Source: Streptomyces diastatochromogenes
GTDB lineage: Bacteria > Actinomycetota > Actinomycetes > Streptomycetales > Streptomycetaceae
Direction: 5' to 3'
Length of the DNA stretch: 64,000 bases
Assembly (NCBI RefSeq): GCF_002242805.1
Contig: NZ_MCGQ01000003.1
Coordinates: 21,248 to 85,247 of the forward strand
Shown: positions 1 to 8,502 of the stretch, piece after piece
Layout: every line of letters begins with the position of its first letter
How positions within the stretch are numbered: position 1 is the first letter of the stretch
The notes under the pieces: model-generated
Databases searched by the model: none
The model's input: the letters and a program-made list of their open reading frames with translations, nothing else
What the model was told of the DNA's origin: nothing
Program-made: the position numbers and the translations under genes

Positions 1-626
1 TTGGCCAGGGCGTGGTAGCTGACGCCCTGGTCGCCGAAGGCCGTGAAGGTGAACGGCGCCTTGTGGGCGGGGGCGGTGGTGAAGGTGCCCAGGGTGCCCA
101 GCAGGTGCGGCTCGGCCGGGTCGAAGCCCTGGTGGCCCACGCCGTAGTAGTAGGTCCTGCCCGGGCGCAGGTGGGTGAGCTTGGCGTGGATGTAGTACTG
201 GGTGTGGTCGCCGCTCGCGCCGACGCCGGCCGGGGTGTAGAGGGTGCGGACCTCGGCGGGGATCTTGCGGGAGAGGTCGCACGGGTGGCCGCCGATGCGG
301 ATGAACGGGTCCTTCACCGCGACCGGGACCTGCCAGGAGACAGTGATCTCGGTGCGCGGGTCGTTGCCCCAGGCCAGGTGGCGGCCGAAGGGGGCGACAT
401 AGGCGCCGTCGACCTGCTCGGTGGCGGGGGCGGTGCGCTGGGTCGGTACGGCGGCCTGGGCGGTGCCGCCCGGTATGAACGCGCCGCCCGTGACGGCGCC
501 CAGAGTGACGGCACCGCCTCTGATCATGGTGCGCCGCGAGAATCTGGCGCGCAGGTACTCATGCTGCTCGGCCATGCTCATGCGCTCGGCCAGCTTCTCG
601 GGTACTCCCATACGAGGAATGTCCAT
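1..626 (-). CDS. Tat-exported purple-acid-phosphatase-like metallophosphoesterase, 5' part only
   Basis: The gene reads leftwards and runs off the window start, so only the first ~208 codons are visible. The N-terminus carries a twin-arginine signal (FSRRTMIRGG, residues ~34-43), a hydrophobic stretch and an Ala-rich cleavage region, so export by Tat is expected. The mature part begins with a fibronectin-like segment (FGRHLAWGNDPRTEITVSWQ, then a YYYGVGHQG stretch) typical of the N-terminal domain of purple acid phosphatases, and ends at FTFTAFGDQG, the start of the metallophosphoesterase domain. The metal ligands beyond the first Asp lie outside the window. The start at 626 is the first of several in-frame ATGs; no clear ribosome site separates them. 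The family normally acts on phosphomonoesters outside the cell. Confidence 0.8.
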   Translation of the reverse strand, partial: MDIPRMGVPEKLAERMSMAEQHEYLRARFSRRTMIRGGAVTLGAVTGGAFIPGGTAQAAVPTQRTAPATEQVDGAYVAPFGRHLAWGNDPRTEITVSWQVPVAVKDPFIRIGGHPCDLSRKIPAEVRTLYTPAGVGASGDHTQYYIHAKLTHLRPGRTYYYGVGHQGFDPAEPHLLGTLGTFTTAPAHKAPFTFTAFGDQGVSYHALA

Positions 627-776
627 GGCGTCTGAAACTCGTGGGTCCGGGCGACGCGGCACAAGACGCAGGATGGACAGCTTGCGAACAGAGCCCCATA
701 AGAGTTTCAACAGGCGCTTGCCCGGAATCGGGCACGATTCTTGCGAAACTCGCGCCGGTACCCCAGGATCTACCGG

Positions 777-1034
777 GTGCACGAGGAACTTGTCGATCAT
801 CTGACGCGGTCCACGCCCCTGAACCGGGGCGAGGCGCTGCGGGTGGTCCAGGACGTGCTCGCCTTCTTCGACGAGACGACGCAGGACTACGTCCGTCGCC
901 GCCACCGCGAACTGCAGGCCCAGGGCCTGCAGAACACGGAGATCTTCGAACGGATCGAGGCGGACCTGAAATACCGGGCGGTGGCGCCGCCGGAGCTGAC
1001 GCTCAGGCAGCTGCGCCGCATGGTCTACGGCTGA
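777..1034 (+). CDS. small conserved actinobacterial protein
   Basis: An 85-residue charged protein (VHEELVDHLTRSTPLNRGEA...ELTLRQLRRMVYG) with no membrane segment or recognisable catalytic motif, probably helical and cytoplasmic. It lies 37 bp upstream of glmS on the same strand. The GTG at 777 is preceded by AGGA at a suitable distance; an in-frame TTG at 741 would add 12 residues but has no ribosome site. The function is not recognised. The order of small protein then glmS looks like a conserved Streptomyces arrangement, so it may be co-transcribed with glmS. Confidence 0.65.
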   Translation: MHEELVDHLTRSTPLNRGEALRVVQDVLAFFDETTQDYVRRRHRELQAQGLQNTEIFERIEADLKYRAVAPPELTLRQLRRMVYG

Positions 1035-1071
1035 GAACCAGTCGGAACCACGGACTGAGGAATACCTATAT

Positions 1072-2889
1072 ATGTGCGGAATTGTCGGATACATCGGGAA
1101 GCGTGACGTGGCGCCCCTCCTCCTGGAGGGCCTGCAGCGCCTGGAGTACCGCGGCTACGACTCGGCGGGCATCGTCGTCACCTCCCCGAAGACGGCCGGC
1201 CTGAAGATGGTCAAGGCCAAGGGCCGGGTGCGCGACCTGGAGGCCAAGGTCCCCGCGCGCTTCAAGGGCACCACCGGTATCGCCCACACCCGCTGGGCCA
1301 CCCACGGCGCCCCCTCCGACGTGAACGCCCACCCGCACATGTCGGCCGACCAGAAGGTCGCCGTCGTGCACAACGGCATCATCGACAACGCCTCCGACCT
1401 GCGCCGCAAGCTGGAGGCGGACGGCGTCGAGTTCCTCTCCGAGACCGACACCGAGGTCCTCGTCCACCTGATCGCCCGCTCCCAGGCCGAGACCCTGGAG
1501 GAGAAGGTCCGCCAGGCCCTGCGCGTGGTCGAGGGCACCTACGGCATCGCGGTGATGCACGCCGACTTCTCCGACCGCATCGTGGTGGCCCGCAACGGCT
1601 CCCCGGTGGTCCTCGGCATCGGTGAGAAGGAGATGTTCGTCGCCTCCGACATCGCCGCCCTGGTCGCCCACACCCGGCAGATAGTGACGCTGGACGACGG
1701 CGAGATGGCCACCCTCAAGGCCGACGACTTCCGCACGTACACCACCGAGGGCACCCGTACGACGGCCGAACCGACCACCGTGGAGTGGGAGGCGGCGTCG
1801 TACGACATGGGCGGCCACGACACGTACATGCACAAGGAGATCCACGAGCAGGCCGACGCCGTGGACCGCGTGCTGCGCGGCCGCATCGACGACCGCTTCT
1901 CCACCGTGCACCTCGGCGGTCTGAACCTGGACGCCCGCGAGGCGCGCAAGATCCGCCGGGTGAAGATCCTCGGCTGCGGCACCTCGTACCACGCGGGCAT
2001 GATCGGCGCCCAGATGATCGAGGAGCTGGCCCGCATCCCCGCCGACGCCGAGCCGGCCTCCGAGTTCCGCTACCGCAACGCGGTCGTGGACCCCGACACC
2101 CTGTACGTGGCCGTGTCCCAGTCCGGTGAGACGTACGACGTCCTCGCCGCCGTCCAGGAGCTGAAGCGCAAGGGCGCCCGCGTCCTCGGCGTGGTGAACG
2201 TCGTCGGCTCGGCGATCGCCCGCGAGGCCGACGGCGGCATCTATGTGCACGCCGGCCCCGAGGTCTGCGTGGTCTCCACCAAGTGCTTCACCAACACCAC
2301 GGTCGCCTTCGCGCTGCTGGCCCTGCACCTCGGCCGCACCCGTGACCTCTCGGTCCGCGACGGCAAGCGCATCATCGAGGGCCTGCGCAAGCTGCCCGCG
2401 CAGATCTCCGAGATCCTCGACCAGGAGGAGGAGATCAAGAAGCTGGCGGAGCAGTACGCCGAGGCCCGCTCGATGCTCTTCATCGGCCGTGTGCGGGGCT
2501 ACCCGGTGGCCCGCGAGGCCTCCCTGAAGCTCAAGGAGGTCTCCTACATCCACGCCGAGGCCTACCCCGCCTCCGAGCTGAAGCACGGCCCGCTGGCCCT
2601 CATCGAGCCGGCCTTGCCGACGGTGGCGATCGTCCCCGACGACGACCTCCTGGAGAAGAACCGCGCGGCCCTGGAGGAGATCAAGGCCCGCAGCGGCAAG
2701 ATCCTCGCGGTGGCCCACCAGGTCCAGGAGAAGGCCGACGAGACGATCGTGGTCCCGAAGAACGAGGACGAACTCGACCCGATCCTCATGGGCATCCCGC
2801 TCCAGCTGCTGTCGTACCACACGGCGAAGGTCCTCGGGCGCGACATCGACAAGCCCAGGAACCTCGCGAAGTCAGTGACAGTGGAGTAA
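1072..2889 (+). CDS. glmS: glutamine--fructose-6-phosphate aminotransferase (isomerizing)
   Basis: This enzyme makes glucosamine-6-phosphate from fructose-6-phosphate and glutamine, the committed step toward UDP-GlcNAc for peptidoglycan. The 605-residue length is normal. The N-terminus starts MCGIVGYIG: Cys2 becomes the N-terminal nucleophile of the glutaminase after Met removal. The glutaminase domain covers about residues 2-220 (HTRWATHG, GTYGI). Two SIS sugar-isomerase domains follow (GCGTSYHAG; SQSGETYD; STKCFTNT; ELKHGPLALI), and the protein ends DIDKPRNLAKSVTVE as usual for GlmS. GAGGAA lies upstream of the ATG. Streptomyces often carry two glmS copies; this one may be the paralog near adpA. 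A hairpin terminator follows at 2958. Confidence 0.97.
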   Translation: MCGIVGYIGKRDVAPLLLEGLQRLEYRGYDSAGIVVTSPKTAGLKMVKAKGRVRDLEAKVPARFKGTTGIAHTRWATHGAPSDVNAHPHMSADQKVAVVHNGIIDNASDLRRKLEADGVEFLSETDTEVLVHLIARSQAETLEEKVRQALRVVEGTYGIAVMHADFSDRIVVARNGSPVVLGIGEKEMFVASDIAALVAHTRQIVTLDDGEMATLKADDFRTYTTEGTRTTAEPTTVEWEAASYDMGGHDTYMHKEIHEQADAVDRVLRGRIDDRFSTVHLGGLNLDAREARKIRRVKILGCGTSYHAGMIGAQMIEELARIPADAEPASEFRYRNAVVDPDTLYVAVSQSGETYDVLAAVQELKRKGARVLGVVNVVGSAIAREADGGIYVHAGPEVCVVSTKCFTNTTVAFALLALHLGRTRDLSVRDGKRIIEGLRKLPAQISEILDQEEEIKKLAEQYAEARSMLFIGRVRGYPVAREASLKLKEVSYIHAEAYPASELKHGPLALIEPALPTVAIVPDDDLLEKNRAALEEIKARSGKILAVAHQVQEKADETIVVPKNEDELDPILMGIPLQLLSYHTAKVLGRDIDKPRNLAKSVTVE

Positions 2890-2895
2890 CTCCCT

Positions 2896-2919
2896 AGGGG
2901 CGCGGGGAACTGCGCGACC
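2896..2919 (+). repeat. copy of a dispersed Streptomyces repeat (24-bp core)
   Basis: The segment from AGGGGCGCGG to GCGCGACC is identical over 24 bp to 60075-60098. It lies 7 bp after the glmS stop. From memory, this sequence recurs between genes in many Streptomyces genomes. No function can be assigned. Confidence 0.7.
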
Positions 2920-2957
2920 AGCCCCCACGCACCCGCACAGGCGCGACGAACAGAACG

Positions 2958-2991
2958 GACCCCCACGTGTGCCACCGATCACGTGGGGGTC
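2958..2991. terminator. hairpin between glmS and the convergent membrane-protein gene
   Basis: A perfect 12-bp stem (GACCCCCACGTG / CACGTGGGGGTC) with a 10-nt loop separates convergent genes and could terminate both transcripts. There is no long U-tract, as is usual in Streptomyces. Confidence 0.75.
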
Positions 2992-3010
2992 CTCTCCGTG
3001 CCGCCGCACA

Positions 3011-3571
3011 TCAGCCGGTGGCCGTCACCCCCCGGCGGGCGGCACGTCCGGGAAGCGCCGTCGGCCAGTGCGCGAGCGCCGCCGTCGCCGCGTACCAGGC
3101 AACCGCACCGGAGACCGCGGCCACCCAGCCGCCGACCTTCGCGAGAGAGGAGCTGTCGGCGAAGGCCGCGACGGCGAGCAGCAGCATCGCCAGGAACAGG
3201 AGCCCGTGGACGAGCTGACCGAGGCTGTCGCCGCCCGCCAGGGTCAGCGTGAGGGCCACGAGGGCGAACAGCAGCAGGAACAGGCCGGTCGCGTTGGCCG
3301 ACATCTGACCCGCGACGGCCCAGGTGAACCAGAGAGCGCCGAGGGCCACGAAGCCGGTGCCGGAGCCGCTGTCACCGGCACGGAAGGCCAGCAGGCCGAC
3401 GAGGAACAGGGCGATGCCGCCCACGTAGTGAGCGAGTGACACGGCGTCGGATGCCCCTACGCCGTCGATCACGCCGGTTGTGCCGAGCCCGAACGCCAAC
3501 AGGGTGATACCCAGGGCGAGTCGGCCGACCACGGTGGTGTTTCCACTTCCCGCTGAGACGTCGTTGTCCAC
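3011..3571 (-). CDS. GPR1/FUN34/YaaH-like multi-pass membrane protein
   Basis: A 186-residue protein with about six hydrophobic segments separated by short loops, the size and layout of the acetate/succinate transporter YaaH family. The N-terminal segment (GRLALGITLLAFGLGTTGV) sits where the family has its conserved NPxPLGL motif, but that motif is not clearly preserved, so substrate and even transport activity are uncertain. The C-terminus is a short Arg-rich cytoplasmic tail. The gene is convergent with glmS and appears monocistronic. The ATG at 3571 is preceded by GGGAG on the coding strand. Confidence 0.7.
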   Translation of the reverse strand: MDNDVSAGSGNTTVVGRLALGITLLAFGLGTTGVIDGVGASDAVSLAHYVGGIALFLVGLLAFRAGDSGSGTGFVALGALWFTWAVAGQMSANATGLFLLLFALVALTLTLAGGDSLGQLVHGLLFLAMLLLAVAAFADSSSLAKVGGWVAAVSGAVAWYAATAALAHWPTALPGRAARRGVTATG

Positions 3572-3696
3572 GGCGGGCTCCCTTCATGCATGTGCAGTTG
3601 CGCGGTGACCGATATATGCCCTTCACAAGGGCACAAACACCTCTACGCGCGAGTAGTTTCAGGCTGCACAAAGGGAGTTGACAGAGTGTCGGAAGC

Positions 3697-4224
3697 TCAG
3701 GGAATGACGATCACGGGCCGCTGTGCACGCTTGGCGAGCCGCCCGGCCACGGAGCCGAAGATCCGGCCCACGATGCCGTGCGTCGAGCCGACCACGATCG
3801 CGTCGGCCTCGTACTCCCGCCCCACCTCTTCGAGTTCGTGGCAGATGTCACCGCCGCGCTCGACCAGGATCCAGGGCACCTCGGCCAGATAGTCCGCGCA
3901 CGCCAACTCCAGACCCAGCACCTCGGTGCGGTGGTCCGGCACGTCGACGAAGACGGGCGGCTCACAGCCGGCCCACACCGTGGTGGGCAGCCGGTTGGCC
4001 ACGTGGACGATGATCAGGCCCGAGCCGGAGCGGTGGGCCATGCCGATGGCGTAGGCGAGGGCGCGCTCGCTGGACGTCGAGCCGTCGAAGCCGACGACCA
4101 CACCGTGCTTGAAGGCGGGGTCGCAGGAAGGGCTTGACTCTTCCGCCGCCAGGGGCTCGGCCGCCGTGGGATCGGCGACGGGCCGCTTGCGGTCCGCGGG
4201 TTCGAAGAATTCGTGACCGGCCAT
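3697..4224 (-). CDS. universal stress protein, single UspA domain
   Basis: A 175-residue protein with a ~40-residue acidic N-terminal extension and one UspA domain. The first beta strand is HGVVVGFDGS. The C-terminal ATP-binding motif reads VVGSTHGIVGRIFGSVAGR, and the last strand is PVIVIP, so the nucleotide loop looks intact. USPs are cytoplasmic stress-responsive proteins, often induced under hypoxia or dormancy in actinobacteria. The ATG at 4224 was chosen because the conserved domain starts ~40 residues later; the frame stays open further upstream but does not look coding there. The gene is divergent from 4540. Confidence 0.88.
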   Translation of the reverse strand: MAGHEFFEPADRKRPVADPTAAEPLAAEESSPSCDPAFKHGVVVGFDGSTSSERALAYAIGMAHRSGSGLIIVHVANRLPTTVWAGCEPPVFVDVPDHRTEVLGLELACADYLAEVPWILVERGGDICHELEEVGREYEADAIVVGSTHGIVGRIFGSVAGRLAKRAQRPVIVIP

Positions 4225-4539
4225 GGCTGTCTCGGCGTTGTGATCCTTTGTGGGTGGGGGGTGACATCGGGTGGCGGTGCTGTGTCCGGGATTCGTCTTC
4301 CCAACCCCATACCCCCAAGGGTACGGCGGCACGCCTCCTCTGCCCAGATCGCGCACACGCTCCGTAAGCGGCCCCCCGGTGTCCGTAGGGGTTCCCCGGA
4401 GCATGCACGAGCAGCGCCCGTAACGCAATGGTTGCTGCCCCGTACAGGCGGTTTGCACAGGATCCCGGGGCGACGGCCGGTGACCGACCGATCGAACAGG
4501 CGTTGAACCCCGGTGAGCCATCGCCACAGGGAGTACGAG
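4225..4539. other. divergent intergenic region
   Basis: About 315 bp between the divergent USP gene and the small membrane-protein gene. It must hold both promoters and is less GC-rich in places (for example CCCCATACCCCC at about 4304). The ribosome site AGGGAG for the 4540 gene is at its right end. No other gene or strong repeat was seen. Confidence 0.5.
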
Positions 4540-4797
4540 ATGTCCGGACCCCGCTCCACCTCCGACCCGCACCCCGCCCCGGACACCACGAGCGACGTGA
4601 TCCGCTGGGCGGCCTTCAGCTGCGTCCTCGTACCCGTGGTCCTCGTCTGGTACGGCACCTCGCTCGCCGGTGCCGCCGGCACCGCCCTCGGCCTCGCCGC
4701 CGTCACGGCCGCCTGCCGCGTCCTGCTGCGGCGGTCCGAGCGTTGCGCCGCGCAAAGAGGCGGACGTCACACCAAGGAGAAGACACCGGTCGACTGA
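4540..4797 (+). CDS. small membrane protein of unknown function
   Basis: An 85-residue protein with a polar N-terminus (MSGPRSTSDPHPAPDTT), two adjacent hydrophobic segments (residues ~22-38 and 43-60) and a basic cytoplasmic-looking tail (RRSERCAAQRGGRH). The ATG at 4540 has AGGGAG 6 nt upstream and is preferred over the in-frame GTG at 4513. It lies directly upstream of the adpA control region on the same strand but is separated from adpA by a terminator. The function is not recognised. Confidence 0.65.
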   Translation: MSGPRSTSDPHPAPDTTSDVIRWAAFSCVLVPVVLVWYGTSLAGAAGTALGLAAVTAACRVLLRRSERCAAQRGGRHTKEKTPVD

Positions 4798-4806
4798 CCG
4801 GTTTTT
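4785..4806 (+). terminator. intrinsic terminator overlapping the end of the small membrane-protein gene
   Basis: A perfect 7-bp stem ACCGGTC/GACCGGT with loop GACT is followed by a run of five T. The hairpin spans the TGA stop at 4795-4797. It isolates adpA from upstream transcription. Confidence 0.75.
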
Positions 4807-5170
4807 GCGCCTAGGAACGCTTCTTTTCGGCCAACTTCTGGATACCGTTCCGGAGGGGTCGTACCCACCCCCCAACCCCCGTTCCACCTGCACGGAAAGG
4901 GTCTGAGCGGACCCGCGCACCCTACGCGGTTTGGCCACTGCGACAAGGCGCACTTCCCTGCACGGCCCACGAGTGCAACCCTTCGTGATCGAATGCTTCA
5001 CGCCAAGTTGTCATGTCGACAATGTCCGGCGTGTCTAACCGGCCACCGTGAGACCGCGGTAGCCAGTAGATTCGATCTTGATTACGGCGGGGGACTCGTG
5101 CAGGACCGAGGGGAAACGTGCAGGAGCGACACAACCGAGGAGCCGCGACCACCGAGGGGGGCTTAGCAGG
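4798..5170 (+). promoter_or_regulatory. adpA upstream control region and long leader
   Basis: A 373-bp gene-free region before adpA. AdpA genes are known to have long, heavily regulated upstream regions with autoregulation and A-factor-type receptor control. No perfect regulator palindrome could be assigned here. The stretch from about 5080 to 5170 keeps adpA's frame open, but a purine-rich GAGGGGGG at 5154 and AGG directly before the ATG support the start at 5171. Confidence 0.6.
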
Positions 5171-6379
5171 ATGAGCCACGACTCCACTGCCGCGCCGGAA
5201 GCCGCGGCCCGGAAACTCTCCGGGCGACGCCGCAAGGAAATCGTCGCGGTGCTGCTGTTCAGCGGCGGCCCCATCTTCGAGAGTTCCATTCCGCTGTCGG
5301 TGTTCGGGATCGACCGCCAGGACGCCGGCGTGCCGCGCTACCGACTGCTGGTGTGCGCCGGCGAGGAAGGCCCACTGCGGACCACAGGGGGCCTGGAACT
5401 CACCGCACCGCATGGGCTCGAGGCGATCTCGCGCGCGGGTACGGTCGTCGTACCGGCCTGGCGCTCGATCACCTCACCGCCGCCGGAGGAGGCGCTCGAC
5501 GCACTGCGCCGTGCGCACGAGGAGGGCGCCCGTATCGTCGGGCTGTGTACCGGGGCCTTCGTCCTGGCCGCGGCCGGACTGCTGGACGGCCGCCCGGCGA
5601 CCACACACTGGATGTACGCGCCGACGCTGGCCAAGCGCTATCCGTCGGTGCACGTGGATCCGCGCGAACTGTTCGTCGACGACGGAGACGTACTGACCTC
5701 CGCCGGTACGGCGGCGGGGATCGACCTGTGTCTGCACATCGTGCGGACGGACCACGGCAACGAGGCGGCCGGCGCGCTGGCCCGCCGGCTGGTGGTCCCG
5801 CCGCGCCGCAGCGGCGGCCAGGAGCGCTATCTCGACAGGTCTTTACCAGAGGAGATCGGCGCCGACCCGCTCGCCGAGGTCGTCGCCTGGGCGCTGGAAC
5901 ACCTCCACGAGCAGTTCGACGTGGAGACGCTGGCGGCACGCGCCTACATGAGCCGACGTACGTTCGACCGCCGGTTCCGCTCGCTCACCGGCAGCGCCCC
6001 GCTGCAGTGGCTGATCACCCAGCGGGTGCTGCAGGCGCAGCGGCTGCTGGAGACGTCGGACTACTCCGTGGACGAGGTGGCGGGCCGCTGCGGCTTCCGC
6101 TCACCGGTCGCGCTGCGCGGGCACTTCCGCCGCCAGCTCGGCTCGTCCCCCGCCGCCTACCGGGCCGCCTACCGGGCCCGACGGCCGCAGGGCGAGCGGC
6201 ACGCTGACACGGAGGCGCAGGTGGCGCAGCCAGGACTGTCGGGCGCGCCCGGCCTGCCCGGTCCCGGACCGCTGGGCCACACGCCCCCGGTCCTGCACCC
6301 GGACCGGGAGAGCGGGGTCCCGATGCAGAGCCGCCGCCAGCCGGTGAGCCTGCTGCCGGGACCGCGCAGCGGCAGCTGA
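5171..6379 (+). CDS. adpA: AdpA, AraC-family master regulator of development and secondary metabolism
   Basis: AdpA is the central pleiotropic activator of morphological differentiation and antibiotic production in Streptomyces. The 402-residue protein has an N-terminal DJ-1/PfpI (GATase1-like) dimerisation domain (residues ~20-190, VLLFSGGPIFESSIPLSVFG) and a C-terminal AraC helix-turn-helix pair (residues ~235-335, LAARAYMSRRTFDRRFR and VDEVAGRCGFRS). A Pro/Gly-rich tail follows. Codon 225 is TTA (5843-5845), between the two domains: the classical bldA (tRNA-Leu UUA) control point of this gene. orn follows on the same strand beyond a strong terminator, the order known from S. coelicolor and S. 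griseus. Confidence 0.98.
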   Translation: MSHDSTAAPEAAARKLSGRRRKEIVAVLLFSGGPIFESSIPLSVFGIDRQDAGVPRYRLLVCAGEEGPLRTTGGLELTAPHGLEAISRAGTVVVPAWRSITSPPPEEALDALRRAHEEGARIVGLCTGAFVLAAAGLLDGRPATTHWMYAPTLAKRYPSVHVDPRELFVDDGDVLTSAGTAAGIDLCLHIVRTDHGNEAAGALARRLVVPPRRSGGQERYLDRSLPEEIGADPLAEVVAWALEHLHEQFDVETLAARAYMSRRTFDRRFRSLTGSAPLQWLITQRVLQAQRLLETSDYSVDEVAGRCGFRSPVALRGHFRRQLGSSPAAYRAAYRARRPQGERHADTEAQVAQPGLSGAPGLPGPGPLGHTPPVLHPDRESGVPMQSRRQPVSLLPGPRSGS

Positions 6380-6390
6380 GCGAGGCGTAC

Positions 6391-6430
6391 AGAGGAGAGG
6401 GGGCGGGCACACACCCGCCCCCTCTCCTCT
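6391..6430 (+). terminator. strong hairpin terminator after adpA
   Basis: A perfect 17-bp stem (AGAGGAGAGGGGGCGGG at 6391-6407 with its complement at 6414-6430), loop CACACA. Long, perfect and located 11 bp after the adpA stop. Confidence 0.9.
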
Positions 6431-6502
6431 ATACCTCCAGCGGCGAGATCACCCCGTGCACGGCAGACCCGCGGAGCGACCTCGCGCCGTAAGGTGAGAC
6501 AC

Positions 6503-7105
6503 ATGAACGATCGCATGGTGTGGATCGACTGCGAGATGACCGGCCTCTCGCTGTCCGACGACGCTCTCATCGAGGTGGCCGCCCTCGTCACCGACTCCGA
6601 GCTGAACGTACTCGGCGAGGGGGTGGACATCGTCATCCGTCCGCCGGACTCGGCGCTGGAGACGATGCCGGAGGTGGTGCGTCAGATGCACACCGCGTCC
6701 GGGCTCCTCGACGAGCTGGCCGGGGGCACGACGCTGGCCGACGCCGAGGAGCAGGTGCTGGCGTATGTACGGGAGTGGGTGAAGGAGCCCGGCAAGGCCC
6801 CGCTGTGCGGCAACTCCGTCGGCACCGACCGCGGCTTCCTGCTGCGGGACATGCCGACCCTGGAGGACTACCTCCACTACCGGATCGTCGACGTCTCGTC
6901 GATCAAGGAGCTGGCCCGCCGCTGGTACCCCCGGGCCTACTTCAACAGCCCGGAGAAGAACGGCAACCACCGCGCCCTCGCCGACATCCGCGAGTCGATC
7001 GCCGAGCTGCGCTACTACCGCGAGGCCGTCTTCGTCCCGCAGCCCGGCCCGGACTCCGACACCGCCAAGTCGATCGCCGCCAAGCACGTCCTGCCGGCCC
7101 AGTAG
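6503..7105 (+). CDS. orn: oligoribonuclease (DEDDh 3'-5' exoribonuclease)
   Basis: It degrades 2-5-nt RNAs, including pGpG from c-di-GMP breakdown, to mononucleotides. The 200-residue length is normal. The DEDDh site is complete: D9 and E11 in WIDCEMTG, the Asp in [10 protein letters not shown], and His/Asp in [12 protein letters not shown]. The ATG at 6503 follows AAGGTGAG with good spacing and gives the canonical [14 protein letters not shown] start; a GTG at 6494 overlaps that ribosome site and is rejected. adpA lies upstream, and tRNA-His follows 106 bp downstream on the same strand. It is a functional partner of cdgA (29907), because c-di-GMP turnover ends at this enzyme. Confidence 0.97.
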   Translation: MNDRMVWIDCEMTGLSLSDDALIEVAALVTDSELNVLGEGVDIVIRPPDSALETMPEVVRQMHTASGLLDELAGGTTLADAEEQVLAYVREWVKEPGKAPLCGNSVGTDRGFLLRDMPTLEDYLHYRIVDVSSIKELARRWYPRAYFNSPEKNGNHRALADIRESIAELRYYREAVFVPQPGPDSDTAKSIAAKHVLPAQ

Positions 7106-7211
7106 AACCCCGTCGGAAGCCCCCGCGAAAACCTGTGCGCGAGCACCCCTTCGGACCCTGTAGACTTCTTCTCGGCCGGTCGGGGAAACGACAAGTTCCA
7201 CCACCGGTCAT

Positions 7212-7285
7212 GGTGGGTGTAGCTCAGCTGGTAGAGCACCTGGTTGTGGTCCAGGATGCCGCGGGTTCGAGTCCCGTCACTCACC
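7212..7285 (+). tRNA. tRNA-His (GTG)
   Basis: Full cloverleaf: acceptor GTGGGTG/CACTCAC, D arm AGCTCAGCTGGTAGAGC, anticodon loop with GTG, T arm around GGTTCGAGTCC. The extra 5' G (-1, base 7212) faces C73, the hallmark of tRNA-His. CCA is not encoded. Confidence 0.96.
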
Positions 7286-7292
7286 CTGAGTG

Positions 7293-7340
7293 ATCAGCCG
7301 GTGACTCCGTCGAGAGACGGGTCACCGGCTGATTCGTTTT
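7293..7340 (+). terminator. intrinsic terminator of tRNA-His
   Basis: A perfect 13-bp stem ATCAGCCGGTGAC (7293-7305) / GTCACCGGCTGAT (7321-7333) is followed by TCGTTTT. Confidence 0.9.
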
Positions 7341-7446
7341 CGCGCCTGACGCCCTCCACTCCTGGCTCGTACGCCGACGGCTCCGCGCGTCCCACCGCAC
7401 CCCGACCCGGTGCAGTAGAACTCGCTCCGGCGGTCACCCGCCCCGC

Positions 7447-8502
7447 TCAAGACGAAGCCCGCACCTCCAGCTCCGTGGACAACACTGCATGCCGCCGCTC
7501 CAGCCCCCGGGACATGGCCGGGCGGCGGTCGGCTATCTCCGTGAGCAGGAGGTCGATCATCGCGCGGCCCATCTCCTCGATGGGCTGGCGGACGCTGGTC
7601 AGTGGTGGGTCCATGTGGCGGGCGATGGCCGAGTCGTCGTAACCGACCAGCGCCACGTCGTCCGGGATCCGCACGCCCGCCTCGCGCAGGACCTGGCGGG
7701 CGCCCGCCGCCATGACGTCGGAGCCGGCGAAGACCGCGTCCAGGTCGGGGTGGCGGGCGAGCAGCGTGGTCATCGCGCGGCGGCCGCCCTCCTCGGTGAA
7801 GTCCCCGGGTTCGATGAGGAGTTCGTCCACCTGACGGCCCGCGTCCCGCAGGGCGTCGCGGTAGCCGTCGACGCGGCGCTGGGCGCCGTAGACGTCGAGG
7901 CGGCCGGTGATGTGGGCGATCTTGCGGCGGCCCCGGGAGAGCAGGTGCTCCACGGCCGAGCGGCCGCCGCCGTAGTTGTCCGAGTCCACCGAGGTGAGCG
8001 TCTCCGTGGCCGAGCGCGGGCCGCTGATCACCGCCGGGATCTCCAGCTGGGCCAGCAGATCCGGGAGGGGGTCGTCGGCGTGGACCGAGACCAGGAGGAC
8101 GCCGTCCACGCGGTGGGCCGCCAGGTACTGGGCGAGGCGCTGCCGCTCCCGGTCGCTGCCCGCGAAGATCAGCAGTAGCTGCATCTCCGTGTCGGAGAGT
8201 TCGGCGCCCACGCCGCGCAGCATGTCCGAGAAGTACGGCTCCGCGAAGAAGCGGGTCTCGGGCTCGGGGACGACCAGCGCGATGGCGTCGGTGCGGTTGG
8301 CCGCGAGGGCGCGGGCCGCCGTGTTCGGGACGTAGCCGAGTTCGGCGACCGCCGCCTCGACCGCCGCGCGGGTCGCGTCGCTGACCCGGGGCGAGCCGTT
8401 GATCACCCGCGAGACCGTGCCCCGGCCGACCCCGGCCCGGGCGGCAACCTCCTCGAGCGTGGGACGCCCCCCGCTCCGGCCCCGCGCTCCGTGGCTTGCC
8501 AT
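7447..8502 (-). CDS. cebR: CebR, LacI-family repressor of cellobiose/cello-oligosaccharide utilisation
   Basis: A 351-residue LacI-family regulator: N-terminal HTH (PTLEEVAARAGVGRGTVSRV, residues ~13-32) with hinge helix, then a periplasmic-binding-protein-like sensor domain (AIALVVPEPETRFF; GPRSATETLTSVDSD; LVGYDDSAIARHMDPPLTSV). The identification rests on position (divergent from a sugar ABC operon and a GH1 beta-glucosidase) and on a perfect TGGGAGCGCTCCCA operator at 8685, the known CebR box. CebR is released from DNA by cellobiose/cellotriose and in pathogenic species links cello-oligosaccharide sensing to virulence. The ATG at 8502 follows GGGAGG on the coding strand; the GTG at 8520 lies inside that ribosome site. 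Confidence 0.93.
   Translation of the reverse strand: MASHGARGRSGGRPTLEEVAARAGVGRGTVSRVINGSPRVSDATRAAVEAAVAELGYVPNTAARALAANRTDAIALVVPEPETRFFAEPYFSDMLRGVGAELSDTEMQLLLIFAGSDRERQRLAQYLAAHRVDGVLLVSVHADDPLPDLLAQLEIPAVISGPRSATETLTSVDSDNYGGGRSAVEHLLSRGRRKIAHITGRLDVYGAQRRVDGYRDALRDAGRQVDELLIEPGDFTEEGGRRAMTTLLARHPDLDAVFAGSDVMAAGARQVLREAGVRIPDDVALVGYDDSAIARHMDPPLTSVRQPIEEMGRAMIDLLLTEIADRRPAMSRGLERRHAVLSTELEVRASS

Noticed and set aside
1066..2820. 584-codon open frame antisense to glmS
   Set aside because: It is the mirror of a high-GC coding sequence; composition is dominated by V/G/L/H repeats and glmS is certain.
6494..6502. GTG start three codons upstream of orn
   Set aside because: It overlaps the ribosome site AAGGTGAG, and the ATG at 6503 gives the family's canonical N-terminus.
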